Below, piece by piece: positions 1 to 6,389 of a stretch of 10,374 bases of DNA. Below the pieces are notes generated by a model, which searched no databases, had not been told where the DNA came from, and saw nothing but the letters and a program-made list of their open reading frames with translations. A program made the position numbers and the translations under genes. This DNA comes from Ramlibacter sp. (GTDB lineage Bacteria > Pseudomonadota > Gammaproteobacteria > Burkholderiales > Burkholderiaceae). The DNA lies in assembly GCA_014376915.1 (NCBI GenBank), contig JACMQP010000042.1, forward strand, positions 1 through 10,374, written 5' to 3'. Position 1 is the stretch's first letter. Each line of letters starts with the position of its first letter.

Positions 1-669
1 CACCGCCGCCTTGTCATCGGCCTCGAAGCCCACGTCGAGCGTCTGCGACTTCTTGTCGGCGTATTCGATCTCGAACTCGGCCAGCGAGGAGCCGCAGTCG
101 AAACACCAGTAAACCGGCTTCAGTCCGCGGTAAACGAAGCCGCGCTCGACGACGCGCTTGAAGGCGCGGATCTCCGCCGCCTCGTTGACGAAGTCCATGG
201 TGCGGTACGGGTGGTCCCAGTCGCCCAGCACGCCCAGCCGCTTGAAGTCCGCCATCTGGATGCCAATCTGCTCGGTCGCGAAGGCGCGGCTTTTCGCCTG
301 CATCTCGTCGCGCGGCAGGTTGCGGCCGAACTTCTTCTCGATGGCGTTCTCGATCGGCAGACCGTGGCAGTCCCAGCCGGGAATGTATGCGGCATCGAGG
401 CCCTTGAGCTGGCGGGCCTTGACGATCATGTCCTTGAGGATCTTGTTGACGGCGTGGCCCATGTGGATCTGGCCGTTGGCGTAGGGCGGGCCGTCGTGCA
501 GGACAAACTTCTCGTTGCCGCAGCGGGCCGCGCGCAGCTTCTGGTACAGGCCCTGGTCTTCCCACTCATTGACCCATTGCGGCTCGCGCCTGGGCAGGTC
601 GCCGCGCATCGGGAAGGGCGTGTCGGGCAGGTTGAGCGTGGCTCGGTAATCGGTCTTGGTGTCGGACAT
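1..669 (-). CDS. ileS: Isoleucyl-tRNA synthetase, N-terminal part (cut by the window edge)
   Basis: Charges tRNA-Ile with isoleucine in the cytoplasm (class I aminoacyl-tRNA synthetase). The 223 codons visible are the N-terminus; bacterial IleS usually has about 930-960 residues, so roughly three quarters lies beyond base 1. The class I ATP-binding signature is clear: a PPYANG stretch followed by HMGH at residues 69-72 (the family's HIGH motif), then [10 protein letters not shown]. Later segments typical of IleS are PGWDCHGLP and [12 protein letters not shown] near residue 200. The start is the ATG at 669-667, giving [20 protein letters not shown], a usual beginning for the family; no strong Shine-Dalgarno sequence precedes it. 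It follows ribF on the same strand with a 95-base gap, most of it filled by a palindromic repeat. ribF-ileS is a conserved pair in many proteobacteria, commonly followed by lspA, which would lie outside the window. Confidence 0.97.
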   Translation of the reverse strand, partial: MSDTKTDYRATLNLPDTPFPMRGDLPRREPQWVNEWEDQGLYQKLRAARCGNEKFVLHDGPPYANGQIHMGHAVNKILKDMIVKARQLKGLDAAYIPGWDCHGLPIENAIEKKFGRNLPRDEMQAKSRAFATEQIGIQMADFKRLGVLGDWDHPYRTMDFVNEAAEIRAFKRVVERGFVYRGLKPVYWCFDCGSSLAEFEIEYADKKSQTLDVGFEADDKAAV

Positions 670-684
670 GAAGAGCTTTCGGAT

Positions 685-758
685 GTCATCCCGGGGTTGA
701 CCCGGGATCCAGAATGTTGGGAGGCGGGGAAATGGATTGCGGAGGAGTCCGCAATGAC
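685..758. repeat. Palindromic two-hairpin intergenic element, copy 1
   Basis: A 74-base unit with terminal inverted repeats GTCAT...ATGAC. It contains two hairpins in tandem. The first has 8-base arms ATCCCGGG and CCCGGGAT around GTTGA. The second has 7-base arms ATTGCGG and CCGCAAT around AGGAGT. The inner sides of the arms read ATCCA and TGGAT, so each half follows the scheme GTCAT-hairpin-ATCCA and the halves face each other. A related copy lies at 3900-3985. The design resembles REP doublets/BIMEs and the dRS3-like short repeats (ATTCCC-N8-GGGAAT type) known in many proteobacteria; the exact family was not searched. It fills most of the ribF-ileS gap, 6 bases after the ribF stop and 15 before the ileS start. 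Confidence 0.75.
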
Positions 759-764
759 AGCCAG

Positions 765-1763
765 CTAAATTCGATCGCGCGTCGTTTGCCGACGGGTGGA
801 AGCAAAGTAGGCGCGAGCCTCGTCGCAGTCCTTTGCGATCCCTGTTTTCAGGGCGTCGAGGCCGTCGTATTTGAGCTCGTCGTGCAGTTTGTGCAGCAGT
901 TCCACACGGATGATTTTACCGTAAGCACCCTCCGGACCGAGGCTGGCGGGCCATTTCAGGCAATGGGTCTCCAGCAGCACCCGCCCGCCGTTGACGTCGT
1001 CGGCATCCACCGAGGGACGGATGCCCAGGTTGGCGACGCCAGGCAGTGGGGCGTCGTCGAGGCCATGCACCTCGACCGCGAAGATGCCGCCGGCGGCCGG
1101 CTTCCAATGCGAGAAGCGCAGGTTCAGAGTCTTGAATCCCAGCTCCCGGCCCAGCTTGCGGCCATGGACCACGTGGCCGCTGATGCTGTAGGGGCGACCG
1201 AGCAGGGCGGCGACGGTGTCCAGATCTCCCTTGCCCAAAGCCTCGCGAACAGCGGAACTGGACACGCGCGCGCCGTGGACCTCGTAGCTGTTCATGCGGG
1301 CGACGTCGAAGCCCTTGCGGCTGCCCGCGGCGTCCAGCGTCGCGTAGTCGCCGGTGCGCTTCTGGCCGAAGCGGAAATCGTTGCCGACCAGAACGTACCG
1401 GACGCCCAGGCCGCGGACCAGCACGGTGTCGATGAAGGCTTCGGGAACCAGCGACGACAACCGGGCGTCGAACGGGATGACGACGCACTGGTCGACGCCG
1501 CAGCGGGCCAGTTCGGCGAGTTTGTCGCGCAGCGTGGCCACCCGGGCCGGCGCCAGCTCAGGTCTGCGCTGCAGGGCGGCGAAGTAGTCGCGCGGATGCG
1601 GCTCGAACGTCATCACGCAACTGGGCACGCCGCGGTGCCTGGCCTCGTTGATCAGAAGCGCCAGCATTGCCTGATGGCCGCGGTGCACGCCGTCGAAGTT
1701 GCCGATCGTGAGGGCGCAGGCGGGCGCAATGCCGCGGTGGTGGAAGCCTCTGAAGATCTGCAT
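765..1763 (-). CDS. ribF: Bifunctional riboflavin kinase / FAD synthetase
   Basis: Converts riboflavin to FMN and FMN to FAD using ATP, in the cytoplasm. The 332-residue length is slightly above the usual ~310. The N-terminal FMN-adenylyltransferase domain (about residues 15-190) shows [10 protein letters not shown] at 21-30, with the nucleotidyltransferase HxGH signature at 27-30, and [10 protein letters not shown] at 130-139. The C-terminal riboflavin kinase domain (about 190-320) begins with [10 protein letters not shown]; the family's PTAN motif appears here as KTLN at 211-214, keeping Thr and Asn but not Pro and Ala. The start is the ATG at 1763-1761; no strong ribosome binding site is seen. 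The gene is transcribed towards ileS, the standard arrangement, and divergently from the HNH gene, with 140 bases between the two starts. Confidence 0.96.
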   Translation of the reverse strand: MQIFRGFHHRGIAPACALTIGNFDGVHRGHQAMLALLINEARHRGVPSCVMTFEPHPRDYFAALQRRPELAPARVATLRDKLAELARCGVDQCVVIPFDARLSSLVPEAFIDTVLVRGLGVRYVLVGNDFRFGQKRTGDYATLDAAGSRKGFDVARMNSYEVHGARVSSSAVREALGKGDLDTVAALLGRPYSISGHVVHGRKLGRELGFKTLNLRFSHWKPAAGGIFAVEVHGLDDAPLPGVANLGIRPSVDADDVNGGRVLLETHCLKWPASLGPEGAYGKIIRVELLHKLHDELKYDGLDALKTGIAKDCDEARAYFASTRRQTTRDRI

Positions 1764-1779
1764 GCGCGTTGGTATCGTT

Positions 1780-1788
1780 TTGATAGCA
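1780..1788 (-). promoter_or_regulatory. Possible extended -10 promoter element for ribF-ileS
   Basis: Read on the minus strand this is TGC-TATCAA, an extended -10 (TGn) followed by a hexamer matching TATAAT at four of six positions, about 17 bases upstream of the ribF ATG. No convincing -35 box is present at the usual distance. This is a weak call. The rest of the 140-base divergent region (1764-1903) holds a TATATT at 1841-1846, which could be a -10 box for the HNH gene on the plus strand but also lacks a good -35, and a G/C-rich imperfect repeat around 1795-1820. Confidence 0.3.
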
Positions 1789-1890
1789 GGCGGCGCCCGC
1801 CCCTAAAGCGCCCGCGGGGGCGGATCGGCACCAAACAGGGTATATTGTGCGGTACGTTTGCTGTTCCGTTCAGTGGTAGCCCATTGTTTG

Positions 1891-1897
1891 AAGGAGG
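1891..1897 (+). promoter_or_regulatory. Strong ribosome binding site that fixes a TTG start
   Basis: AAGGAGG is a near-perfect Shine-Dalgarno sequence six bases upstream of TTG at 1904-1906. The nearby GTG at 1899 is followed at once by an in-frame TGA (GTG ATT TGA) and cannot be used. The TTG start is therefore well supported for the HNH gene. Confidence 0.8.
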
Positions 1898-1903
1898 CGT
1901 GAT

Positions 1904-2461
1904 TTGAAGGTCCTGAAGCTGTCCGCCCAAGGTCTGCCCCAGTCGTGGATTTCGCTGGAGCAAGCGGTGCTGCATTACGCCGCGGAAGAAGTGCGGTGGG
2001 AAGTCGGCGCGCAGGTAGCCCGCTTCCGGGGCGGCCACAACGCCGTCACCGGCGAGCAGTCGGTCGTCAGCGTCAGCAGCATCATCGGCACCAAGGGCGT
2101 GCCCAATATCAATCCCTTCGACCTCAAGCCGGGCCTGACCAACAGCAAGCTGTTCGCCCGCGATCGCGACGTCTGCGCCTACTGCGGTCAGGACCACCAC
2201 GAGGAAGAACTGACGCGCGAGCACATCATCCCGTTCGCGCAGAACGGCAAGGACCACTGGATGAACGTGGTCACGGCCTGCCGGGCCTGCAACCATCGCA
2301 AAAGCAACCGCACGCCGGAGCAGGCGCACATGCCGCTGCTCTACGCGCCGTATGTGCCGAGCCTGTGGGAAGACTTCATCCTGAGGAACCGCCGCATCCT
2401 GGCTGACCAGATGGAGTTTTTGATGGCGCATCTGCCGAAGTCGTCGCGCCTGTACGCCTAG
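1904..2461 (+). CDS. HNH endonuclease (stand-alone, 185 residues)
   Basis: A small HNH-type nuclease with a structural zinc site. The core lies at about residues 88-135: CAYC at 91-94 and CRAC at 126-129 would bind zinc, EH at 106-107 supplies the first HNH histidine, Asn121 is the likely middle residue, and NHRK at 130-133 supplies the last His. The N-terminal 80 residues (MKVLKLSAQGLPQSWISLEQ onwards) and the C-terminal helical tail (WEDFILRNRRILADQMEFLM) are family-specific extensions. Translation starts at TTG 1904 behind AAGGAGG. This HNH family is widespread in Betaproteobacteria as a single chromosomal gene (from memory), so a housekeeping DNA-repair or processing role is more likely than restriction. 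No methylase, toxin or integrase gene lies beside it. Its substrate is not known to me. It converges on the lipoprotein hydrolase gene; hairpins lie just after its TAG stop. Confidence 0.9.
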   Translation: MKVLKLSAQGLPQSWISLEQAVLHYAAEEVRWEVGAQVARFRGGHNAVTGEQSVVSVSSIIGTKGVPNINPFDLKPGLTNSKLFARDRDVCAYCGQDHHEEELTREHIIPFAQNGKDHWMNVVTACRACNHRKSNRTPEQAHMPLLYAPYVPSLWEDFILRNRRILADQMEFLMAHLPKSSRLYA

Positions 2462-2463
2462 GC

Positions 2464-2499
2464 GACCCCAGGCCGGGGTCGGCCCGGCTTCATCCGGGC
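2464..2499. terminator. Tandem hairpins between convergent genes, possible bidirectional terminator
   Basis: Two perfect 6-base-pair G/C-rich hairpins sit one base apart directly after the HNH stop codon: GACCCC-AGGCC-GGGGTC (2464-2480) and GCCCGG-CTTCAT-CCGGGC (2482-2499). A third inverted repeat, GTCAGC-N8-GCTGAC (2505-2524), follows but lies inside the end of the opposing hydrolase gene. There is no T-run on either strand, so these are not classical intrinsic terminators; the position between tail-to-tail genes suggests a transcription-blocking or RNA 3'-end role. That is inference. Confidence 0.5.
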
Positions 2500-2500
2500 A

Positions 2501-3874
2501 GTAAGTCAGCTCCAGCAGGCTGACGTGTCCTTCAGCCGCCGGCCACACCCGTCCCACGATCCTTTCGCCGTTGAACTCCGCCACCACCGGCCGCGCTTGC
2601 GCCGAGGCCAGCTTGAGCTTCGAACTGGCGACGCCGGCGCCCGGCACCGCTCCCGGCGGCGGCGTCTGGCCGTCGAACACCATCTTGTCGCGCATCGGAT
2701 CCAGGTAGCCGCGCGGCCGCGTCATCGTCACGATGGCCGCGGCGTCGCGGTCCGCGTCCGCGATCCGGTCAGGCTTCAGGTTGACGATGCTGCTGGATCG
2801 CGGAAACGGGCTGCGGTAAATATGGGTGGTTGCATAGCCGGGCGCGGCGACTACGAATTCGTACGGCGTGCCGGCCTGGGCGGCAAACGGTCCCCAGAGC
2901 CCATCCGCGCCAACCGTCGTCGCGTAAGCGGCCGGTCCGCGCCGCTCGCCGGTGACCGGGTCGGTGGAATAGATGTCCAGCCGGGCTCCGGGCAACGGCA
3001 GGTTGTTGCTGAAGTTGCCCGACTTGGGGTCGGTCGACGACACACCCAGGCCCGCGACCTTGCCGCTGAGGGCGATGGCGGATTCTGGCGCAGGCGTGGT
3101 CGTCGCCGGCGCGTGGCCGCTGATGAATTGGTAGGCGGCCGCAAACGCCGCCGGGGAAAACGCCGTCTCCCGGTGATCGATGCGCGGAATCACGACGTTG
3201 GTGGCGCCCTTGAGCGCCGGACCTTCGTACGTCACGTTGGTGGCGACGCCCTTGCGGCCGATCCACAGGCCATCGGGTTGCGCGTATTTGTCGTTGTTGT
3301 CGGAGCGGATGGTCATCCAATTCACGGGCCCCGTGACTTCGTCGCCGGCCGCGTTCTTCGGCGCGTTCAGGCCTTTCAGGTACGCGCCGGTGCCGGCAAA
3401 TTCGCTGGCCTCGTTGAATCCCGGGATCGCCTGCACGCCGTGATTGGGCGTGCCGCCGAGGATCGCGTGGCTCACCGTGCGCGCTCCGCCGCCGCTCTGG
3501 ATGTAGCTGCGGATCGCATTGCCGCCGCGTGAGTTGCCGATCAGCACCACCTTGCTGGCGCCGGTGGCCTGCAGCACCTTCTCGACTTCGGCCTTCAGGT
3601 AAGCCATGTTCTCCGCGGCCGAGGTCCGTCCGGCCTGCGCCTTGCTGTCATCGTCTCGCGACAGCGGATACGGGACGTCGATCGCATGCAGGCGCTCGCG
3701 CGGCCAGCCGTTCGATTCGAAGCGCCAGATTGTGGTCTGCCACAGCGCCGCGGTGTCGCCATTGCCGTGCACAAATACGATGGGAGGCACTTCCTGCAGC
3801 GATGGCGTGCTGGCGCAGCCGGCAACAAGAACGACAGCGGCGACGACGCCGAGGAATGAGCGGCGAAAAATCAT
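2501..3874 (-). CDS. Lipoprotein esterase/lipase-like alpha/beta-hydrolase; frame runs past the expected end
   Basis: Probably a membrane-anchored esterase. Residues 1-20 are a lipoprotein signal peptide with lipobox LVAGC (Cys20 lipidated). The alpha/beta-hydrolase domain (about 30-255) shows the oxyanion-hole segment VFVHGNGD (33-40), the nucleophile elbow GNSRGG with Ser115, a candidate acid at Asp192 or Asp195, and a candidate His in RIDHRE (His234). Residues ~265-370 resemble a beta-sandwich of the carboxypeptidase-regulatory-like kind (SGKVAG...PGARLDIYST...PGYATTHIY). The ATG at 3874 is preceded by GGAG ten bases upstream. Sequence that looks like real protein ends near HVSLLELTY (residue 458, base 2501), where I place the boundary. 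No stop occurs there: the frame stays open antisense through the whole HNH gene and into the start of ribF, stopping at 1652 (740 codons). The native substrate is unknown; short-chain or polyester ester cleavage is possible. Confidence 0.8.
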
Positions 3875-3899
3875 CGTGTTTCGTCTCCAGAAGAAATTT

Positions 3900-3985
3900 T
3901 CATTCCGGCCTTGAACCGGAATCCATTCAGCGGCGAGAAGCGGATGTTGCGCAAAGTATGGATCCCGGGTCGAGCCCTGAATGAC
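3900..3985. repeat. Palindromic two-hairpin intergenic element, copy 2
   Basis: An 86-base relative of the element at 685-758. The left half is TCATTCCGG-CCTTGAA-CCGGAATCCA (7-base-pair stem ATTCCGG/CCGGAAT). The right half is TGGATCCCGGG-TCGA-GCCCTGAATGAC, a less perfect stem. Reversed, the right half reads GTCATTCAGGGCTCGACCCG and then GGATCCA, so all four half-units of the two copies fit GTCAT-hairpin-ATCCA. It lies 5 bases after the stop of the small acyl-CoA dehydrogenase and 25 bases before the hydrolase start, the same placement as copy 1. It may stabilise or end the upstream transcript. Confidence 0.75.
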
Positions 3986-3990
3986 AGGCC

Positions 3991-5106
3991 TTACGCGAAC
4001 ACGCCCGCCGTGTCCTGCATCCGCGCCGACACTTCGCCGAGCTGGTGCAGAGTGTCGCCGAAACTCAGTTCGAGCTCGGTCAGCTTCTTGAAGTAGTGGC
4101 TGCCGATGTAATCGTCGGTGACGCCGATGCCACCGTGCAATTGCACCGAATTCTGGCCGACGAAGCGCATCGCCACGCCCAGCTGGTACTTGGCGCGGGC
4201 CATCGCGGCGCGTCGCTCCTCGGCCGGCGCATTGAGCTTGAGCGAAGCGTAGTAGCTCATCGAGCGCGCCAGTTCCTGCTGCATCTTCATGTCGGCGACG
4301 CGGTGCCGCAGCGCCTGGAAGGTGGCCAGCGTCACGCCGAACTGCTTGCGCGTGTTCATGTATTCGACCGTGACCTGCATGGTCTTGTCGATGACGCCGA
4401 CGCCCTCCGCGCAGGTTGCGGCAATGCCGGTGTCGACTCCGTGTTCCAGCGCCGCCAGTCCTTCGACCGTCACCAGCGTCGCCGGGCTGTCCTTGAAGGT
4501 GACTTCCGCCGCACGGCTGCCGTCCTGGGTGCCGTAGCCGCGCGTGCCGACGCCGGCAGCGGAGCGTTCCACCAGGAACATGGCGATCTTGCCCTTGACC
4601 GTTGCCGGCACCAGGAAGGCGTCGGCCTGGTCACCGGCGGCGACGATGCTCTTCGCGCCGCTGACCGTCCATTGGGCGCTGGCCTGGCTGGCCGTCGTTT
4701 CGCAGGTGTCGAGCCGGTAGCGGGACTTGCGTTCGACATACGCCAGAACCACCAGCGCCTCGCCGCTCGCGATCCTGGGCAGCCAGGCGGATTGCAGCGC
4801 CGCAGGCCCGTAGCCGGCGATCAGGCCGCTGGCGATCAGGGTCTGCGCCAGCGGCTCCAGCACCATGCCGCGCCCCAGTTCTTCCATCACCACCATGCCT
4901 TCGATCGGGCCCATGCCCATGCCGCCCTGGTCTTCGGAAATGTAAAGGCCCGTGAGTCCGAGTTCCGCCAATTCGCCGTAGGCGGAGCGGTCGAAGCCGC
5001 CTGCCTTCACCGCCTTGCGGCGGCGATCGAAGTCATAGCCCTTGTCGACCCACTTACGCACGGCGTCGCGCAGCGATTCCTGGTCGTCGGAAAAATCAAA
5101 GTCCAT
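3991..5106 (-). CDS. Acyl-CoA dehydrogenase, small subunit (PimD-like)
   Basis: Flavoprotein of the acyl-CoA dehydrogenase superfamily, 371 residues, resembling the small subunit of pimeloyl-CoA dehydrogenase. The fold is recognisable from the N-terminal helical part (DFDFSDDQESLRDAVRKWV), GGMGMGPIEG (61-70), the C-terminal domain signature TRKQFGVTLATFQALRHRVA (252-271) and QLHGGIGVTDDYIGSHYFKK (322-341). The usual C-terminal catalytic Glu region (YEGT in medium-chain enzymes) is replaced by SFGDT (348-352). Glu221, in ALEHG, is at or near the alternative base position of isovaleryl-CoA dehydrogenase, but its role is uncertain. It probably pairs with the product of the gene just upstream in an alpha2beta2-type complex acting in beta-oxidation of an unknown CoA thioester; use of dicarboxylyl-CoA is suggested only by the family. 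The ATG at 5106 has a GGAG (in CAGGAGACG) seven bases upstream. Confidence 0.88.
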   Translation of the reverse strand: MDFDFSDDQESLRDAVRKWVDKGYDFDRRRKAVKAGGFDRSAYGELAELGLTGLYISEDQGGMGMGPIEGMVVMEELGRGMVLEPLAQTLIASGLIAGYGPAALQSAWLPRIASGEALVVLAYVERKSRYRLDTCETTASQASAQWTVSGAKSIVAAGDQADAFLVPATVKGKIAMFLVERSAAGVGTRGYGTQDGSRAAEVTFKDSPATLVTVEGLAALEHGVDTGIAATCAEGVGVIDKTMQVTVEYMNTRKQFGVTLATFQALRHRVADMKMQQELARSMSYYASLKLNAPAEERRAAMARAKYQLGVAMRFVGQNSVQLHGGIGVTDDYIGSHYFKKLTELELSFGDTLHQLGEVSARMQDTAGVFA

Positions 5107-5133
5107 TTTTCGTCTCCTGCATTCATCTGGCTG

Positions 5134-5156
5134 GAGCCCCCGTCTGGAGGGGGCTC
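5134..5156. repeat. Strong hairpin between the two dehydrogenase genes
   Basis: A perfect 8-base-pair stem GAGCCCCC / GGGGGCTC with a 7-base loop (GTCTGGA), followed by a G-rich stretch (GGGGGAGGGG). It lies in the 87-base gap between the stop of the large subunit gene and the start of the small one. No T-run follows on the minus strand, so it is more likely an mRNA-processing or stability structure, or a dispersed intergenic palindrome, than a terminator. Confidence 0.6.
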
Positions 5157-5183
5157 GGGGGAGGGGTGACCGCGCTCGCGCGA

Positions 5184-5208
5184 ACCGTTTGGGCTAGCCC
5201 AAAACGGT
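5184..5208. repeat. Inverted repeat built over the stop codon of the large dehydrogenase gene
   Basis: Arms ACCGTTTGGGC (5184-5194) and GCCCAAAACGGT (5197-5208) flank TA and pair with only one unpaired base. The centre GGGCTAGCCC is a perfect palindrome that contains the TAG stop codon (minus strand, 5196-5194). As RNA it would put the termination codon in the loop or upper stem; as DNA it could be a protein-binding site. Confidence 0.6.
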
Positions 5209-6372
5209 CTGCGCAACGATGTTGCGTTGTACTTCGTTGCTGCCGCCGTAAATGGTGGTCTTGCGCAGGTTGAAGTAGGTCGACGCCAGCGGCGCGAGGT
5301 AGGCGGCGCCGACGAATTCGCCCTGCCAGCCGGCGTCCATCGCTTCGGAAATGAGCGGGATCGCGTAGGGACCGGCGGCCAGCATCATCAGTTCGCTGTA
5401 GCGCTGCTGGATCTCGCTGCCCTTGATCTTGAGCAGGCCCGCGATGTCCATCGAGTTCTTGCCCAACTTCTCGGCGGACAGCACCCGCAGCACCAGCATT
5501 TCGAGCGCGACGACGTCGACTTCCAGCTTGGCGATCTCGTCGCGGAAGCGCTGGTCGTCGTAGACGCCTTCTTCTCTCGCGATGCGCTTCAGGCGCTCGA
5601 GTTCGCGCTTGGCGCGGTTGACGTCCGCGATGTTGGTGCGCTCGTGCGCGAGCAGGTGCTTGGCATAGGTCCAGCCCTTGTTTTCTTCGCCGATCAGGTT
5701 CTCGGCCGGCACTTGCACGTTGTCGAAGAACACCTCGTTCACCTCGGGCTCGCCATCGAGCAGGACGATCGGGCGCACGCTGACACCGGGCGATTTCATG
5801 TCGATCAGCAGGAACGAGATGCCGGTCTGCGGCTTGCCTTCGGTGCTGGTGCGGACCAGGCAGAAGATCCATTCGCCGTGCTGCGCCAGCGTCGTCCAGG
5901 TCTTCTGCCCGTTGACGAGGTACTTGTCGCCCTTGCGTTCTGCGCGCATCTTGAGCGAGGCCAGGTCCGAGCCCGAGCCCGGTTCGCTGTACCCCTGGCT
6001 CCACCAGACCTCGCCGCTGGCGATGCCGGGCAGGAAGCGTTGCTGCTGCTCGGCGTTGCCGAACGCCTGGATCACGGGCGCAACCATCACCGGCCCGAAC
6101 GGGATGATGCGAGGCGCCCCGGCCAGTGCGGTCTCTTCCTCGAACAAATGCTTCTGGATGGCGTTCCAGCCCGGTCCGCCGAACTGCTTGGGCCAACCGT
6201 AGCCCAGCCAGCCCTTCTTGCCCAGGATCCTGGCCCAGCGCTGCATATCGTCGCGCGTGAGGCGCAGCGCGTTGTGGACCTTGTTCGAAATGTCCTTGGG
6301 CAGGTTCTCGCGAACCCAGCCGCGGATGTCTTCGCGGAACTTCTGCTCTTCAGGTGTGAATGCCAAATCCAT
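5194..6372 (-). CDS. Acyl-CoA dehydrogenase, large subunit (PimC-like)
   Basis: Flavoprotein of the acyl-CoA dehydrogenase superfamily, 392 residues. It shows FTPEEQKFREDIRGWVRENL at the N-terminus, the FAD/substrate signature WSQGYSEPGSGSDLA (124-138), NGQKTWTT (154-161), and a C-terminal YGGSNEVQRN (375-384). The Glu of the medium-chain YEGT motif is Gly here (YGGS). Glu244 in LLAHERT fits the alternative catalytic-base position used by isovaleryl-CoA dehydrogenase and by heteromeric FadE pairs, so this is probably the catalytic chain. The start chosen is ATG 6372, with GGAGA five bases upstream; a TTG at 6393 would add seven residues but overlaps the stop of the preceding gene and lacks that ribosome binding site. 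It lies 17 bases after the yceH-like gene and is probably cotranscribed with it and with the small subunit gene. The acyl substrate cannot be read from sequence. Confidence 0.9.
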   Translation of the reverse strand: MDLAFTPEEQKFREDIRGWVRENLPKDISNKVHNALRLTRDDMQRWARILGKKGWLGYGWPKQFGGPGWNAIQKHLFEEETALAGAPRIIPFGPVMVAPVIQAFGNAEQQQRFLPGIASGEVWWSQGYSEPGSGSDLASLKMRAERKGDKYLVNGQKTWTTLAQHGEWIFCLVRTSTEGKPQTGISFLLIDMKSPGVSVRPIVLLDGEPEVNEVFFDNVQVPAENLIGEENKGWTYAKHLLAHERTNIADVNRAKRELERLKRIAREEGVYDDQRFRDEIAKLEVDVVALEMLVLRVLSAEKLGKNSMDIAGLLKIKGSEIQQRYSELMMLAAGPYAIPLISEAMDAGWQGEFVGAAYLAPLASTYFNLRKTTIYGGSNEVQRNIVAQTVLG

Positions 6373-6389
6373 GATGGTCTCCAGATTTG

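Noticed and set aside
714..1907. Open frame of 397 codons on the plus strand
   Set aside because: It is antisense to ribF, has the low-complexity Ala/Arg/Gly/Val/Gln composition of a shadow frame in G+C-rich DNA, and shows no domain.
2525..3532. Open frame of 335 codons on the plus strand
   Set aside because: Antisense to the lipoprotein hydrolase, whose catalytic motifs are intact; Arg/Gly-rich shadow translation.
5170..5182. CGCGCTCGCGCG near-palindrome
   Set aside because: Short alternating CG sequence is expected by chance at this base composition and has no further context.
5123..6196. Minus-strand 357-codon frame overlapping the large dehydrogenase
   Set aside because: Out-of-frame shadow; the real frame carries the full dehydrogenase signatures.
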